Part shown: positions 18,401 through 30,627 of the stretch, piece by piece
Numbering within the stretch: position 1 is the first letter of the stretch
Layout: every line of letters begins with the position of its first letter
Source: Skermania sp. ID1734
GTDB lineage: Bacteria; Actinomycetota; Actinomycetes; Mycobacteriales; Mycobacteriaceae
Direction: 5' to 3'
Assembly: GCF_007489285.1 (NCBI RefSeq)
Contig: NZ_VLIY01000002.1
Location: 310,001 to 374,000 of the forward strand
DNA: 64,000 nt
The notes under the pieces: model-generated
What the model was told of the DNA's origin: nothing
The model's input: only the letters and a program-made list of their open reading frames with translations
Databases searched by the model: none
Program-made: the position numbers and the translations under genes

Positions 18401-21400
18401 GAGGCGCTCGAACGGCACATCCGTGTTTGCGAACGCATCCAGATCGCTTTCCCGGACGCTGTCGAGTAACGCGGCGAATGACGTCCCACCCTGAACTCGG
18501 GTGCGTAGCACGATGGTGCCCACGAACATGCCGACGAGCCGGTCCAGCACGGCGTCACCGCGTCCGGCGACCGGGCTGCCGATCGCGACGTCGTTCGTAT
18601 TCCCGAGCCGGTGCAGCAACGCAGCAAGGCCGGTGTGCAACACCATGAACAAGCTGGCGTCGTGGTGACGAGCCAGATCGAGCAGGCCCTGGTGCACCGA
18701 CGCGTCGAGTTCGATATCCACCGAGCCACCGCGGAAGCTGGCCACCGCTGGGCGCGGGCGGTCGCTAGGCAGATCGAGGTGTTCCGGAAGGTCTGCGAGT
18801 GTGTGCCGCCAGTAGTCGAGTTGGCGGGTTGCGAGCTCTGAAGGCTCCTCGTCGGTGCCGAGCAACTCGTGCTGCCACATCGCGAAATCTGCGTATTGAA
18901 CGTCGAGTTCGTCCAACTCCGGGCGCTGGCCCGCCGCGCGAGCCGCATAGGCGGCCGCGATGTCCGCGGCCAGTGGCGCGAGCGACCACCCGTCGATGGC
19001 GATGTGATGAACGACCACAACCAGCACATGCTGATTGGCTGCGGTGCGCAGCAGCAGGGCTCGAATCGGCACGTCGCAGGTGAGGTCGAATCCGTCGGCG
19101 GCATATCGTGCCGCGCGGGTTTCGACGTCGGCCGCAGTGATCTCCTCGACGAAAAGTTCCGGTGGAGAGTCCGATTCCAGGACGAGCTGGTGCGGGCCCT
19201 CGGCGGCAGCAGGATAGATCGTGCGTAATACCTCATGGCGTTGCTGCACGTCACCAAGTGCGTCGCGGAGCGCGTCCACGTCGATGCGGCCGGTCATCCG
19301 CAAGACCATCGGAATGTTGTATCCGCCCGATAGCGGGTCCAGGCGGTTGAGGAACCAGACGCGCTGCTGAGCGTGCGACAGCGGTATCCGTTCGGGCCGT
19401 TCACGCTTGGTGATCCGGGGACCGATTGGTTCGGTCGATACCCCCGCGGCGTCGAGTAACCCCGCGAGCGCGGTCACGGTCGGGGCCTCGAACACGGACC
19501 GAACCGCGAAGCGGGTGCCGGTCGCGTTTGCGATTCGGGACACCAACTGCGTTGCCAGCAGCGAGTTTCCGCCGATCTCGAAGAAGTTGTCGTCCGCGGT
19601 CAAAAGCGTTGCACCCGTCACGTCGGACATGATGCGGGCGATCAGCCGCTCGTTCGGCGTGGCCGGTTCGCGACCCGTCGTCTGCACCGACGTAAATTCC
19701 ACGTCGGGCAGCGCCGCTTTGTCCAGCTTGCCCACCGGGGTGAGCGGTATTTCATCCAATGCTACGAAGCCATTGGGCACCATGTGCTTGGGCAACCGCG
19801 CGGCGACGTGCTCGCGCAGTTCGGGCACCGTCACGCGGCTCGATTCCTGCGCCCTGAAATAGCAAGCGATGCGGTCGAAACCATTGTCGTCACGGCGAAT
19901 CTCGATGTGCGCAAACGTCACTGCCGGGTGGGTGGCCACGGCCGCGCTGATCTCACCGAGTTCGATGCGGAAACCGCGCAGCTTGACCTGATCATCCTTG
20001 CGGCCGACGAACTCGAGGTTGCCGTCGACGTTCCAGCGAACGACGTCGCCGGTGCGGTACATCCGTTCGCCGCGCGCGCTCGTCGGGTCGGCGACGAAGC
20101 GTCCCGCGCTGAATCCGGGCCGGTTGAGATAGCCCTGTGCCAAACCGTTTCCACCGAGGTACAGGTCACCAGGTACGCCCGGGGCCACCGGCCGCAGGCG
20201 TTCGTCGAGGACCAGGGCCCGAACCCCGCGCAGCGGTCGGCCAATGGCGATCCGACTGTCGGCCAGCAGGGGTTCCGACGAGGTGGCGACGATCGTCGTT
20301 TCGGTTGGTCCGTACACGTTGTGCCAGCGCCGGTTCGGTGTCCAGCGTGAAATCAGCTCGCTGCCATAGGCTTCTCCACCGACCATCACGTCTTGCAGAC
20401 TCGGCAGCGACCACCGTTCGGTGTCGATCGTGGCGACGGCCGCGGGCGTGATGAAAGCGTGCGTGACGCCCTCGCGGTCGATGACCTCGGCGAGGTCGTC
20501 CCCGCCGACCACGTCGGTCTCGGCGATGATCATCGTCGCGCCGGGGCGGATGGCCAACAGCAGTTCGAGCATTGCTGCATCGAAACTCGGTGTCGCGAAA
20601 TGCAATGTGTGCGAGTCGGGACCGATGTGGAACCGCTCGACCTGTTCGTCGGCGTAGTTCGACAGTCCGCGGTGGGTCAGGGCGACGCCCTTGGGTTTTC
20701 CGGTGGATCCGGAGGTGTAGATGACATATGCCAGGTTGTCGACGCGTACCGGGTGGAGCCGTTCGCGATCGGTGATTGCAGCGTCCGACACCGCATCCAG
20801 AGCAAGCTCGTCGAGCAGCATCCAGGCGACCTCGTCGGGCAGCGATTCGGCGATGCCGGTCGCACTGAGCCCCACCGCCGCTCCGGCGTCGGAGATCATG
20901 TGCCGCACGCGGGCCGGCGGATACCCGGGGTCGATAGGCAGGAATGCCGCGCCGGCCTTGGTCACGGCGAGAACCGCGCCGACCGATTCCATGGATCGGG
21001 TGAGGCCGACCGCGACCATATCGCCGGCACCGATGCCGCGTTCGATCAGCCTGCGCGCCAACCGGTTCGACCAGGCGTCGAGCTCGGCGTAGGTCCATTC
21101 GATCTCCCCGCGGCGCAGGGCGACCCGGGACGGATGTTTCGCCACCGTCTCGGCGAATATTTCGTGGAGCACGATCGGCTGCGCGCCGGTCTTTCCGTAC
21201 GCCGGAACCAGCAGCGTCCGCTCGTCGGCGCTGAGCAGTTCGATGTCACCGACGGCGCGGTCCGGTGCGGCGCTCACCGAAGCCAGCAGGGCGGACCAGC
21301 GCGCGGCCAGTGTTTCGATGGTCGAACGGTCGAAGAGCTCTTCGCTGTAGATGAACTCGCAACGCGTGTCTGCGCCCGCGCCGCTCACACGGAGCTCGAG

Positions 21401-24400
21401 GTCGAACTTTGCCAGTCCCAGGTCGATCTCTTCCGCCCGCGCCCGCATCCCTGCGACAGCCAGATCAGGAACCGCCATGTCTTGCACCGTCAAGGCAACC
21501 TGGAACACCGAATGCCGATTGGTCGAACGATCGGGACGTAGCTCTTCGACGATCCGCTCGAAGGGGATGTCCGCATTTGCCATCGCGGACAGGACGGTCG
21601 CGCGGTCCTCGGCCAGCAGCGTGGTGAAGGGTGCGTGCGGGTCGACGTCGGTCCGCAGCACGAGTGTGTTGACGAACATCCCGACCAGACCGTCCAGCGC
21701 GACGTCGCGGCGGCCGGCGACAGGCGTGCCTATCGCGATGTCGCGAACCCCGGTTACGCCGCGCAGCAGGACAGCTAGGGCTGTATGCAGCACCATGAAG
21801 AAGCTGACCGTCTGGTCGGCGGCCAGCGCATGCAGGGCCGCCGCGTGTTCGGCGGGGATCTGCGTGGTCACCCGCGCGGCGCGCAGCGTCGGCGTGGCCG
21901 GCCTCGGCCGGTCGTAGGGCAGCGGAAGTTCGAGGGGCAGATCGGCGAGCCGGTTACGCCAGAATGCGAGCTGGCGCGACGCCCGGCTCTCCGGATCTTC
22001 GTCTACGCCGAGGACGTCGCGCTGCCAGATGCTGAAGTCGGCATATTGCACAGATAGTGCGCGCCAGCCAGGTCCGGTGCCGTTGTGCCGGGCGTTGTAG
22101 GCAGTGATGAGGTCGCCGGTCAGCGGACCCATCGACCATCCGTCGGCGGCGATGTGATGGATCACGACCGCGAGCACATACTCGTTGCGACCGGTGCACA
22201 GCAAGCTGGCCCGGAGCGGGGTCTGGATCGTGATGTCGAAGGGCGTGGTCGCCAATTCCCTGAGCACCGTATCGATTTCGGCGGAGTCGACGTCCCAGGA
22301 ATAGATGTCGACGAGTGCATCGGCGATCGAGTGCACAAGCTGGTGCGGTCCGGAGTCGCCCTCCGGGAATGTGGTTCGCAGCGATTCGTGCCGGGCCACG
22401 ACGTCGTCGAGCGCTGACTGCAGAGCGGCCTCGTCGAGTTCACCGAACAGGCGAACCGCGAACGCGATGTTGTATGCGCCGGAGTGCGGGTCGAGGCGAT
22501 TGAGGAACCACAGGCGTTGCTGAGCGAGCGAGAGCGGAATGTGTTGGGGCCGGGGCGACACCACGGTCAGCGCCGGACGAGCGCTGTCAGTGTGGCCGGT
22601 CACCAAGGCCGCGGCCAGGCCGGCGATCGTCGGTGTGTCGAAGATCGTGCGAACCTCGATCTCGATGCCCAGCTCCGACCCGAGACCGGCCGCGACCTGG
22701 GTGGCCAGCAGCGAGTTGCCGCCGAGGTCGAAGAAGCTGGTGTCGACGTCCGGGGCCGCGCAGCCGAGAACGCGCGCAAAGACATCGGCGACGAGTTGCT
22801 CGGATTCGTTGGCGGGCTTGTGGGCAGCGAGATCGCGCCGGCCGAAAGTCGGCGCGGGCAGCGCCTTTCGGTCGAGCTTTCCGGCTGGCGTCAGCGGCAC
22901 CGTGTCGAGCACGGTGATCGTGGCGGGCACCATGTAGTCGGTCAGAACCCGCTTGGCTGCCTGCAGAATGCTCGCGGTGCTGGTGAGGCTGCGGGTCGTC
23001 ACATACGAGGCGAGTCGCTCGACGCCGCGGTCGTCGCGATGAACGATGGTGTGCGCGAAGGTGACTTCGGGGTGCGTGTGCAGGGCGGCGTCGATCTCAC
23101 GCAGTTCGATCCGGAAGCCGCGCAACTTGACCTGGTCGTCGGCGCGGCCGATGAATCGTAGGGTCGGAATCTCGTCGTTGCGGGCGGTGACCACCACCAG
23201 GTCGCCAGTGCGGTACATCCGCTCGCCCGGCTTGCCGTGCGGGTTGGCGACGAATCGCGTTGCGGTCAAACCCGAGCGGTTCCCGTAGCCACGGGCCAAT
23301 CCGGCACCGGTCAGGTACAGCTCGCCGGGAACGCCGGGTGGCACCGGATTGAAACGCTCGTCGAGAACCAGCAAGCGCGTGCCGCGGATTGGCTGGCCGA
23401 TGGTGACCGCCTGCCCGGGGACCAGAGGCGTGCTCATGGTGGCCGCGACCGTGGATTCCGACGGCCCGTATGCGTTGAACATGCGTCGGCCCGTGGCCCA
23501 GGTACGCACCAGGTCGTCACTGCAGGCATCGCCGCCGACGATGACGTCGGTCAGTTGGTCGAGGCCTCGCGGTGAAACCGTGGCCAACGCGCCGGGGGTC
23601 ACGAATGCGTGGGTCACGGCCTTGGTGTTCAACAATCGGGCCAGATCCTCGCCCCCATACACGTCGTGCGGCGCAACGACGATTTCGGCGCCCGCGGCGA
23701 ACCCCATGAGCAACTCGAGAATCGAGGCGTCGAAGCTCGGCGAGGAAAAGTGCAGAGTCCGCGATGATGGCTGGATTCCGAATCGTTCGACTTCTTCGCG
23801 CGCGAACGACGAGAGCCCGCTGTGGGTCACCATCACGGCCTTGGGCTTTCCGGTGGAACCGGACGTGTAGATCAAATAGGCCGGCTGCATCGGGTTGAGC
23901 GGACCGCGTCGGCACTGGTCGGACAGCGGCCGATCGGAGTAGCCGGTGGGATCGGTCGACAACCACCAGACGTGTTCCGGAAGGCCCGGTCCGGTGTTGT
24001 TGGCAATGCCGAGGTGCACTCCCGAATCCGCCACCATGTAGGAGATGCGTTCGGCGGGATAGTTCGGGTCGATCGGCAGGTACGCGGCGCCGGTCTTGGC
24101 CACCGCCCACAACGCCACCACGGATTCGATGGACCGCACCATGGCAACCGCGACCACCGATTCCGGTGCGGCGCCGAAGTGGATAAGCTTGCGCGCCAAT
24201 CGATTCGAGAGCCGATCTAGCTCGCGATAGGTGAGCTTGCGGCTGCCGCACCGTACTGCTTGAGCGTGCGGAGTCTGGTCGACGGCGGTGGTCAGCAGTT
24301 CGTGCAGGAGCACAACGGGCTCGGCGTCGGACGCAGCGATCGGAGTGAGCTCCGCGCGTTCGCGGCTGCCCAGGATCGGCAGGTCACCGACGGCCGTCGA

Positions 24401-27400
24401 CGGGTTCTGCACGGCCGCGCGCAGCAGCATCATCAACCGATCGGCAAAGGTGACCACCGTTTGGTGTTCGAAAAGATCACTCGCGTAGCCGAATTCGGCG
24501 TGCAAGCCGTCTTCGCGTTCGGTCACGGTGAGTTGCAAGTCGAACTTGGTGGCATCGAACGGAATCGGCATGACTTCGGCTTGCAGATCACCGAGGCGCA
24601 ACGTTGTGCCGGAAAGGGTTTGCCCCGCACGCTCGTAGGACAGCACCACCTGGAACAGCGGATGGCGGGCTGCCGAGCGCTCGGGCGCCAACGCCTCGAC
24701 AAGCCGCTCGAACGGCACATCCGCTCGGGCGAACGCGGCCAGGTCGACGTCGCGGACCTGGGTGAGCAAGTCATCGAAGCCGTGGCTGAGATCGAGACGG
24801 GTCCGCAGTACCAGTGTGTTGACGAACATCCCGACCAGGTCGTCGAGTTCGCGCGCCACGCGTCCGCCGATCGGGGTACCGACCGCTATGTCGGTGGAGG
24901 CGCTCAAGCGGGCCAGCAGCACCGCCAGCGCGGCGTGCAGCACCATGAAGTTGCTGACGCCACGGTCCCGCGCGAGGCCGCTGAGGCGGGCGTGAACGTC
25001 GCTGTCGACCGTCCAGCGGTAGGTGCCGCCCGCCAGGGTGGCCCGGGCCGGTCGCGGGTGGTCTGTCGGGAGGTCGAGGTGGTCGGGCAGACCGGCAAGC
25101 GTGTCGGTCCAGAAGCCAAGCTGCCGGCTGAGCAGGCTTGCGGGGTCGTCGTCGCTACCGAGCATCTCGCGCTGCCAGACCGCAAAGTCACCGTACTGGA
25201 CCGGAAGTGGCGCCCACTCCGGTGCCGACCCGGCGCTGCGTGCCGCGTAAGCGAGCGCGATGTCGCGTGCAAGTGGGACCTGCGACAACCCGTCCGCGCA
25301 CATGTGGTGCAACACGACGGCCAAGACGTGTTCCGAATCGCCGGTTCGCAACAGCGCCACGCGAAGCGGCAGATCGACAGTAAGGTCGAAGCCGCGTCGG
25401 GCGAAATCGCTCAGCGTCTGCGTGAGATCGGCCGGCGCGACAGCGACCGGCTCCAGTTGTGGATTCGCCCGGTCGGGGTCATGCACCAGCAGATACGGTC
25501 CGTCGGCCGACGCCGGATACGTGGTGCGCAGCGTTTCGTGGCGGGTGATCACGTCGGCCAATGCCTGTTGCAGCGCCGTGATCTTCAGCTCGCCGTGCAT
25601 CCGCACGGCGAACGGCAGGTTGTAGGCAGGCGACGTCCGGTCGTAGCGGTTGAGGAACCACAGCCGCTGCTGAGCGAGAGACAGCGGCGGGTGCTCGGGC
25701 CGCGACCGGACGCCGAGCGGAATGTGCTGCGGCGCTGTGCCGGAGCCGCCCTCGGCGATTCTGCTCGCCAGTGCGAGCACGGTGGGCGTCTCGAAGATGT
25801 CGCGCAACACTATCGAGCACCCGAATTCTGCGTTGATCCGGGACACCGCGCGTGCGGCGACGAGCGAATCTCCACCGAGTTCGAAAAAGTCGTCGTCGAG
25901 GCCGACGTCGGCGCGGCCCAACACCTCGGCGACCAGTTCGATCAGCCGCTGCTCGACGGCATTGCGCCCGGCGCGGTGCGTCCGCTGTGTTATTACCGGG
26001 GCGGGCAACGCTTTTCGGTCGATCTTGCCGTTCGAACTTAGCGGCATCCGATCGAGCACGACGATCGTCGCTGGAACCATGTAGCTCGGTATCGCGTGGG
26101 CAACGTGGCGTCGCAGCGCCGGTACATCGACCTTCTCCCCCGGCCTGGCCACCACGTAGCCCACCAGTTCATTGCCGCCGTGGCTGGCCGATCGTGCCAC
26201 GCATACGGCCTGATCCACCGTTGCATCAGAGAGCAGTGCGGCCTCGATCTCGCCGAGTTCGATTCGCAGACCCCGGATTTTCACCTGAAAGTCTGTGCGC
26301 CCGAGGTACTCCAACGTGCCGTCGGTTCGCCACCTCGCCAGGTCACCGGTGCGGTACATTCGCCCACCCGCGCGCGAGAACGGGTTGGCGACGAACCTGT
26401 CCGCGGTGAGCCCCGGCCGCTGCAGATACCCGCGCGCCAATTGCACACCGGCCAAATACAACTCGCCCGCTGCGCCCGGCGGCACCGGCTCGAGGCGTGC
26501 GTCGAGGACATAGGTCTGCGTGTTCCACACCGGTGCCCCGATGGGTACGACCGGCTGTGTCAGGTCACACTGCCAGTAGGTGACGTCGACCGCAGCCTCG
26601 GTGGGACCGTAGAGGTTGTGCAGTTCGGCCGGTACCGTTTCCAGAAACTTGCGGGCGGTCTCCGCTGGTAGTCCTTCGCCGCTGCAGAAAACGCGTCGCA
26701 GATCTGTGCACCGGTGCAATTCGGCCTCGGCCAGAAACAGCGACAGCATCGACGGCACAAAATGCGCCGTGGTCACCTCCTCTTCGCCGATGATCCGCGC
26801 GAGGTAGAGGGGGTCACGGTGGCCGTCGGGTGCGGCGATGACCAGCCTTGCCCCTACCTGCAAGGGCCAGAAGAATTCCCATACCGACACGTCGAACGTC
26901 GCGGGTGTTTTCTGCAGCACGGTGTCGGTCGGGTCGAGAGCGTATTCGTGTTGCATCCATTGCAGACGGTTGACTATCGCACGGTGAGTTACCGCTACGC
27001 CCTTGGGTTTTCCAGTGGAACCGGAGGTGTAGATGACGTAGGCAACGTTGTCCGGCGAGAGTGGCGCACGGCGCTCGGCGGCGGTGATCGGTGCCGGGCT
27101 GTAACCGGACAGGTCTATGGCATCGACGTCCAAGCTGGTCAACTCGGGGGGCAAGACCTTTGGGTCCCGGGTGACGGTCAGGGCACAGGCCGGCTTGGCG
27201 TGGTCGACAATGTAATCGACGCGTTCGCGCGGATTGTCGAGATCGATCGGGAGGTAAGCCGCGCCGGCCTTGTGGATCGCGTACATTCCGACGACCAGCT
27301 CGATCGAGCGCCGGATTGCCAGGGCGACAATGGATTCAGGGCCAACTCCGGAGTCGATGAGCGCGCGGGCCAGCTGGTTGGCGCGGGCGTCGAGCTCGGC

Positions 27401-28900
27401 ATAGCTCAGCGCGGTGCCGGCGTAGCTGAGGGCCACCGCATCAGGGGTGCGAGCTACCTGTTGGGTGAACAGCGACGTCAGCGTGGTGGGTGGGACGGCG
27501 ACGTCGGTGGCGTTCCATTCACGCAGGACAAGGTCGATTTCCGCGGCACTCATCAGATCGACGCCGGCGGCCATCTTGTGGCTGCCGGCCTGCAAGAACC
27601 GACTGAGAAAATCGAGGAATCGCTGGTGGTGCCCGGTCAGCTCGTCGGAGGTGTAGCGGTTGGGATTCGCCTCGAAGTCGACGTGTGTGCTTGTCCCGGC
27701 GACACTTTGGTAGACGTTCAGCGACAGATCCTCGACGGGCCCGGTCGAAATGACATTGAGCGCACCGGTCGCCGTGCCGAGCCGGATCTGGCTGTGGAAA
27801 AGCATTATGTTGGCCATCGGGCCGAAGAAGCCGCGCTCCTCGGCGCCACGGCCGGCGTCCCGGCGCATGTCTTCGTGCCGGTACAGCTGGTGCCGCAACG
27901 CGCCGGCCAGCTGATTGTGCACGGTGTGGATGTATTCCCCGATGTTCACAGTCGGGCCCGGACGCAGCCGAAGCGGCACGACATTGGAGATGACGCCGCC
28001 GGAGGCGCGCAGTTTCGAGGTGGTGCGCGCGGATACGGGCAGGCTCATCGTCACGTCATCGGTGCCGGCGATACCGCCGAGGTAGCAGCCGAACACCGCG
28101 ATGAGCAATGTCGGCACCGAGGTTTCGTGGCGACGGGCAGCCGACTCGAGCAGATCCATTGTTTCCGCGTCGAGCGTGCCCGACGCCAAGAGCCGGCCCG
28201 CTGCCGCCGGCGCGGAGCGGCGGGCCAGCGTCGACGGCTCGGGCAGGTCATGTAGGTGCTGGGACCAATATTCGCGATCCGAGGTGAATCGCGCAGAGCG
28301 TCGATAGGCGGACTCCCACTCACCGATGGCAGTGAGTTCCACTGCAGCGCACCGCGGCGGCTCCGTGTGCTCGACCATCGCGGTATAGAGCTCTGCCGTC
28401 CGCTTCAGCGCGGTCATGGCGCCATAGCCGTCGATGGCGATGTGATGCACCCGCGTGTACCAGAAGTAGTCGGCGTCGCCGAGTCGCAGGACTGTGTTGA
28501 AGACCAGGTCGTCGGTGTCGAAATCGATGGGTGAACTGGAATGGCTGTCCATCCACCGCATCGCCGCATCCCGGGGATTCGGTACATCGCTGAAGTCGAT
28601 GTATCCGATGGTCGGATGAAATCCCGGGTCGATCAGCAGTTGCAGTTCGCCGGCGTCGTCGCGGATGACCCGCATGCCGCCGCCCTGCAGTTCGACCATG
28701 CATCGGTCGAGCGCGCGCTCGAGCACGGCTACATCTATAGCGCCACGCACCTCTACGTACTGGGCCACGGTGAGCGGAACGTCAGGGGCCAGATGCTGCG
28801 CGTTCCACAAACCGCGCTGCGTCATGGTTAACGGAAGGGTGAAAGTGGTGGTTGATCGGATGAGTCCTGGTTCGTCGATGTTCGTCGGCGAAATGGTCAT
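15425..28900 (-). CDS. Four-module non-ribosomal peptide synthetase with terminal thioesterase
   Basis: The ATG at 28900 has GGAG 7 bases upstream; the product is 4491 residues, order C-A-T-C-A-T-C-A-T-C-A-T-TE, without epimerase or methyltransferase domains. Condensation motifs are HHIAIDG (His153), HHMCADG (His1199), HHIAADG (His2249) and HHIAIDG (His3299). Carrier serines are 1012 (in GGDS), 2063, 3113 and 4180 (GGNS). The thioesterase has Ser4315 (GWSLGG), Asp4342 and His4466. Aligned by eye to GrsA/EntF, the first A domain reads DVWHFSLVDK, the EntF serine code. The others read about DALFIGAVAK, DALFMGVIVK and DALFLGVIIK, probably a hydrophobic residue but unresolved. The first C domain and the TE both resemble EntF, so the peptide is likely N-acylated serine plus three residues. 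The partner acid and the product are unknown. Confidence 0.95.
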   Translation of the reverse strand: MTISPTNIDEPGLIRSTTTFTLPLTMTQRGLWNAQHLAPDVPLTVAQYVEVRGAIDVAVLERALDRCMVELQGGGMRVIRDDAGELQLLIDPGFHPTIGYIDFSDVPNPRDAAMRWMDSHSSSPIDFDTDDLVFNTVLRLGDADYFWYTRVHHIAIDGYGAMTALKRTAELYTAMVEHTEPPRCAAVELTAIGEWESAYRRSARFTSDREYWSQHLHDLPEPSTLARRSAPAAAGRLLASGTLDAETMDLLESAARRHETSVPTLLIAVFGCYLGGIAGTDDVTMSLPVSARTTSKLRASGGVISNVVPLRLRPGPTVNIGEYIHTVHNQLAGALRHQLYRHEDMRRDAGRGAEERGFFGPMANIMLFHSQIRLGTATGALNVISTGPVEDLSLNVYQSVAGTSTHVDFEANPNRYTSDELTGHHQRFLDFLSRFLQAGSHKMAAGVDLMSAAEIDLVLREWNATDVAVPPTTLTSLFTQQVARTPDAVALSYAGTALSYAELDARANQLARALIDSGVGPESIVALAIRRSIELVVGMYAIHKAGAAYLPIDLDNPRERVDYIVDHAKPACALTVTRDPKVLPPELTSLDVDAIDLSGYSPAPITAAERRAPLSPDNVAYVIYTSGSTGKPKGVAVTHRAIVNRLQWMQHEYALDPTDTVLQKTPATFDVSVWEFFWPLQVGARLVIAAPDGHRDPLYLARIIGEEEVTTAHFVPSMLSLFLAEAELHRCTDLRRVFCSGEGLPAETARKFLETVPAELHNLYGPTEAAVDVTYWQCDLTQPVVPIGAPVWNTQTYVLDARLEPVPPGAAGELYLAGVQLARGYLQRPGLTADRFVANPFSRAGGRMYRTGDLARWRTDGTLEYLGRTDFQVKIRGLRIELGEIEAALLSDATVDQAVCVARSASHGGNELVGYVVARPGEKVDVPALRRHVAHAIPSYMVPATIVVLDRMPLSSNGKIDRKALPAPVITQRTHRAGRNAVEQRLIELVAEVLGRADVGLDDDFFELGGDSLVAARAVSRINAEFGCSIVLRDIFETPTVLALASRIAEGGSGTAPQHIPLGVRSRPEHPPLSLAQQRLWFLNRYDRTSPAYNLPFAVRMHGELKITALQQALADVITRHETLRTTYPASADGPYLLVHDPDRANPQLEPVAVAPADLTQTLSDFARRGFDLTVDLPLRVALLRTGDSEHVLAVVLHHMCADGLSQVPLARDIALAYAARSAGSAPEWAPLPVQYGDFAVWQREMLGSDDDPASLLSRQLGFWTDTLAGLPDHLDLPTDHPRPARATLAGGTYRWTVDSDVHARLSGLARDRGVSNFMVLHAALAVLLARLSASTDIAVGTPIGGRVARELDDLVGMFVNTLVLRTRLDLSHGFDDLLTQVRDVDLAAFARADVPFERLVEALAPERSAARHPLFQVVLSYERAGQTLSGTTLRLGDLQAEVMPIPFDATKFDLQLTVTEREDGLHAEFGYASDLFEHQTVVTFADRLMMLLRAAVQNPSTAVGDLPILGSRERAELTPIAASDAEPVVLLHELLTTAVDQTPHAQAVRCGSRKLTYRELDRLSNRLARKLIHFGAAPESVVAVAMVRSIESVVALWAVAKTGAAYLPIDPNYPAERISYMVADSGVHLGIANNTGPGLPEHVWWLSTDPTGYSDRPLSDQCRRGPLNPMQPAYLIYTSGSTGKPKAVMVTHSGLSSFAREEVERFGIQPSSRTLHFSSPSFDASILELLMGFAAGAEIVVAPHDVYGGEDLARLLNTKAVTHAFVTPGALATVSPRGLDQLTDVIVGGDACSDDLVRTWATGRRMFNAYGPSESTVAATMSTPLVPGQAVTIGQPIRGTRLLVLDERFNPVPPGVPGELYLTGAGLARGYGNRSGLTATRFVANPHGKPGERMYRTGDLVVVTARNDEIPTLRFIGRADDQVKLRGFRIELREIDAALHTHPEVTFAHTIVHRDDRGVERLASYVTTRSLTSTASILQAAKRVLTDYMVPATITVLDTVPLTPAGKLDRKALPAPTFGRRDLAAHKPANESEQLVADVFARVLGCAAPDVDTSFFDLGGNSLLATQVAAGLGSELGIEIEVRTIFDTPTIAGLAAALVTGHTDSARPALTVVSPRPQHIPLSLAQQRLWFLNRLDPHSGAYNIAFAVRLFGELDEAALQSALDDVVARHESLRTTFPEGDSGPHQLVHSIADALVDIYSWDVDSAEIDTVLRELATTPFDITIQTPLRASLLCTGRNEYVLAVVIHHIAADGWSMGPLTGDLITAYNARHNGTGPGWRALSVQYADFSIWQRDVLGVDEDPESRASRQLAFWRNRLADLPLELPLPYDRPRPATPTLRAARVTTQIPAEHAAALHALAADQTVSFFMVLHTALAVLLRGVTGVRDIAIGTPVAGRRDVALDGLVGMFVNTLVLRTDVDPHAPFTTLLAEDRATVLSAMANADIPFERIVEELRPDRSTNRHSVFQVALTVQDMAVPDLAVAGMRARAEEIDLGLAKFDLELRVSGAGADTRCEFIYSEELFDRSTIETLAARWSALLASVSAAPDRAVGDIELLSADERTLLVPAYGKTGAQPIVLHEIFAETVAKHPSRVALRRGEIEWTYAELDAWSNRLARRLIERGIGAGDMVAVGLTRSMESVGAVLAVTKAGAAFLPIDPGYPPARVRHMISDAGAAVGLSATGIAESLPDEVAWMLLDELALDAVSDAAITDRERLHPVRVDNLAYVIYTSGSTGKPKGVALTHRGLSNYADEQVERFHIGPDSHTLHFATPSFDAAMLELLLAIRPGATMIIAETDVVGGDDLAEVIDREGVTHAFITPAAVATIDTERWSLPSLQDVMVGGEAYGSELISRWTPNRRWHNVYGPTETTIVATSSEPLLADSRIAIGRPLRGVRALVLDERLRPVAPGVPGDLYLGGNGLAQGYLNRPGFSAGRFVADPTSARGERMYRTGDVVRWNVDGNLEFVGRKDDQVKLRGFRIELGEISAAVATHPAVTFAHIEIRRDDNGFDRIACYFRAQESSRVTVPELREHVAARLPKHMVPNGFVALDEIPLTPVGKLDKAALPDVEFTSVQTTGREPATPNERLIARIMSDVTGATLLTADDNFFEIGGNSLLATQLVSRIANATGTRFAVRSVFEAPTVTALAGLLDAAGVSTEPIGPRITKRERPERIPLSHAQQRVWFLNRLDPLSGGYNIPMVLRMTGRIDVDALRDALGDVQQRHEVLRTIYPAAAEGPHQLVLESDSPPELFVEEITAADVETRAARYAADGFDLTCDVPIRALLLRTAANQHVLVVVVHHIAIDGWSLAPLAADIAAAYAARAAGQRPELDELDVQYADFAMWQHELLGTDEEPSELATRQLDYWRHTLADLPEHLDLPSDRPRPAVASFRGGSVDIELDASVHQGLLDLARHHDASLFMVLHTGLAALLHRLGNTNDVAIGSPVAGRGDAVLDRLVGMFVGTIVLRTRVQGGTSFAALLDSVRESDLDAFANTDVPFERLVEVLNPARSQSHHPLFQVMLSLHNQVPSRVELPGVDIEAVEIDTGIAKFDLQFTLTERRENQRPSGIALSLNYSSDLFDRSTAQTFAQRLARLLAAAVTDPDRAVGDIDLLDNTEFRALAPVAGRRPGHMVTFPELFAIAAAKDPTATALQLHADTMSYGELDRRSNQLARALIERGIGPEDYVALGIPRSMESVLGALAVSKAGAAFVPVDPGYPDDRIAHMLSDSAARIGICLSESRHRFGSGETHWLELNEPGFADEIALQPGGAVTNSERRYPLSLEHPAYLIYTSGSTGIPKGVVVTHAGLSNFGYETADRFDVRPDSRVLHFATPSFDASVLDMLFAFAAGATLVITPVGVYGGNPLAQLLSEQQVTHAFITTAALATVDPTRVTHMKHVLVGGEACPPDLVTRWTSPDHPHTAGRSLHNVYGPTETTIITTMSEPMAPNGPITIGGPIRGVSAVVLDSRLNPVPVGVVGELYLAGPGLARGYQRRPSITAGRFVANPYGKPGERMYRTGDLVRWSRRTESPAIEYVGRTDHQVKIRGFRIELGDIDAALATHPDIEFSSTIGHKSDNGSTALVSYVKLRNNAVSEVAGLLEHVGKRLPNYMVPQAIMLIDELPLTPVGKLDRKALPAPVFAAREQYRAPATPLETALCEAFSTVLGAESVGAEDNFFELGGNSLLATRVASRMADEHGTEVPVQLLFTDPTPSGIARRMAAPGNAAEIALSSALEPLLPVRSNGTHEPLFCVHPAIGLAWCYSGLLSHIDSERPLYGLQSPLVVEDVSYSSIEELAARYIAEIKRVQGSGPYHLLGWSLGGLIAHEMAVQLRSAGDDVALLSMMDSFLLSADLVAQSNPSIADLIGEFGGDLDLPVDTAVSLEDAAAAIQKRSGPFQALTSRHLERLYAGYESGFELAYKFEPGTFDGDVLFFTAAKDPINMANPMRNASAWRPFIRGGIHDYTVDCAHSAMTTPESLAQIGPILRRYLKGHRS

Positions 28901-29112
28901 CAAATCGCTCCGTTCCGTCAGCGAGCGGTGGCCTGTAACGGGGATCTCCACCGCCCACGTTCCATAAACCGGGCTAAGCGTACGTTTTTTATCCCTGTTT
29001 CCGGGTAGTTATTCGGCCAGCTACCGTCGTTGGATGGCGCTAGATTTTGCAAATTTCTCAGTTAGCGCCCTGTGCGCCCGCGAGGCCTGAAATAGTGCAG
29101 CTGCAAGTGCAT

Positions 29113-30627
29113 TCACGCAGCATGACGCCGGCGCAACCACAGCCCGGCGAGGGTGGCCGCTACGCCAATTGCGCACAGTGTCAGCTCTGGCACGGGCCCG
29201 AGCGTTGTAGCCAGGGTCGATTCCGAGCGCAACGGCAGTCGCATGACCATTGCGGCTGGCACGAAGAGCGGAGTTTGTTCTTCCACTGCCCCATTGGGCG
29301 AGATGATGGCGCTGACGCCACTCGTCGCCGCGACGACCAACGCACGTCCGTGCTCGACGGCCCTGATCCGAGACATTGCCAACTGTTGGTAGGTCATTTC
29401 CGTGTCGCCGAAGGTCGCGTTGTTCGTCGGAACGGCCAGCAGTTGAGCGCCGTTGCGCACGGATTCCTCGAGCGCCCGGTCGAAGGCCACCTCGTAGCAG
29501 GTTGCCACGCCGATGTCGATGCCGGCCGCGTGGACGGTTCCATTGCCATGGCCGGGTACGAAGTGTCCGGCGCGGTCGGCGTATGCGGAGAAATGCCGAA
29601 AGAAGCTGCGCCACGGTAGGTATTCGCCGAAGGGCTGAATTATCTTCTTGTCGTGGCGCTCGCCCGGACCGTCGGCGCCGTTCCAGACAATCACCGAATT
29701 TGTCGTCGTGCCATCGTCGTTGACCAATACCGCGCCGACAAGGATCGGCGCGCCGACGGCTTCGGACGCTTCGGTGATCTCATCGGACGCGTCGGGGTTG
29801 CGCAATGGGTCGACGTCGGAAGAGTTTTCCGGCCAGATCACCACGTCCGGCTTGGCCACCCGCCCAGCTGCGATGTCTCTGGCCAGTTCGAACGTACGCC
29901 GAACGTGATTGTCGAGAACGGCCCGGCGTTGCGCGTTGAAATCCAGGCCGAGTTGCGGAACGCTGCCCTGAATCGCGGCAACGGTGACATAGCGGTCGCC
30001 AGAATCCATGCCCGGCAACGTGGTCCAGGTAATTGCCGCGACGACCGGCATGAGCACGGCCGCCGCCAGTGATCCGGCGATGAGTCGCACGTCGCGGCGG
30101 GTGTCGCGATCGACAAGCGCGCGCACCAACGCGGCTATTCCGCAACCGGTCAGGGCGATACCGAAGCTAAGGAACGGCGCACCGCCGAGGCTGGCCAGTG
30201 CCCGGAGAAATCCATCGGATTGGCCGAATGCCAAGCGACCCCAGGGGAATCCGCCGAATGGAAAGCTCGACCGCGCCCACTCGGTGAGCGACCATACCGT
30301 GGCGATCCAGATCGTCGCAAAAGGTAATCGCGCGACGATCCGGGCCAGTACACCGAAGGCGCCGACGTACAGTGCGCTTCCCGCGGCCAGTGCCAGCCAC
30401 GGCAGCGCCCCGACGTACACGCCAACCCAAGGCAAAAGGGGCACAAAGAAACCCAGACCGGCGAGCAACCCGTAACCAAAGCCGCCGCGCAGCGACGGGC
30501 CGGAACGCAGCACCCATACCAACGCCGCGAACGCGAACGGCGCCAGGAACCAGAGCGGTCGTGGCGGAAAGCTCGCGTAGAGAACGTATCCGGCGGCCAG
30601 CGATCCGACGATGCGGCTAGCGCGCAT
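29113..30627 (-). CDS. lnt: Apolipoprotein N-acyltransferase
   Basis: The ATG at 30627 lies inside the end of the upstream amidohydrolase gene (11-bp overlap) and begins MRASRIVGSLAAGYVLY; the product is 504 residues. The N-terminal half has about seven membrane helices. The C-terminal half is a nitrilase-like periplasmic domain with the triad Glu in WPENSSD, Lys in KKIIQPFGEYLP and Cys in ATCYEVAFD. Lnt adds the third acyl chain to lipoproteins. In M. tuberculosis it is fused to the polyprenol-phosphate-mannose synthase (Ppm1); here the protein ends after the Lnt domain and no Ppm gene follows before the NRPS operon. Confidence 0.93.
   Translation of the reverse strand: MRASRIVGSLAAGYVLYASFPPRPLWFLAPFAFAALVWVLRSGPSLRGGFGYGLLAGLGFFVPLLPWVGVYVGALPWLALAAGSALYVGAFGVLARIVARLPFATIWIATVWSLTEWARSSFPFGGFPWGRLAFGQSDGFLRALASLGGAPFLSFGIALTGCGIAALVRALVDRDTRRDVRLIAGSLAAAVLMPVVAAITWTTLPGMDSGDRYVTVAAIQGSVPQLGLDFNAQRRAVLDNHVRRTFELARDIAAGRVAKPDVVIWPENSSDVDPLRNPDASDEITEASEAVGAPILVGAVLVNDDGTTTNSVIVWNGADGPGERHDKKIIQPFGEYLPWRSFFRHFSAYADRAGHFVPGHGNGTVHAAGIDIGVATCYEVAFDRALEESVRNGAQLLAVPTNNATFGDTEMTYQQLAMSRIRAVEHGRALVVAATSGVSAIISPNGAVEEQTPLFVPAAMVMRLPLRSESTLATTLGPVPELTLCAIGVAATLAGLWLRRRHAA

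Noticed and set aside
24260-28255. Long open frames on the plus strand opposite the NRPS (about 500-590 codons).
   Set aside because: They have no domain signature and lie wholly antisense to well-matched C and A domains; high GC keeps the opposite frame open.
15425-28900. Calling the NRPS a siderophore (enterobactin-type) synthetase.
   Set aside because: Only EntF-like C, A1 and TE support it; no aryl-acid, hydroxamate or iron-uptake genes or an evident IdeR box were seen nearby.
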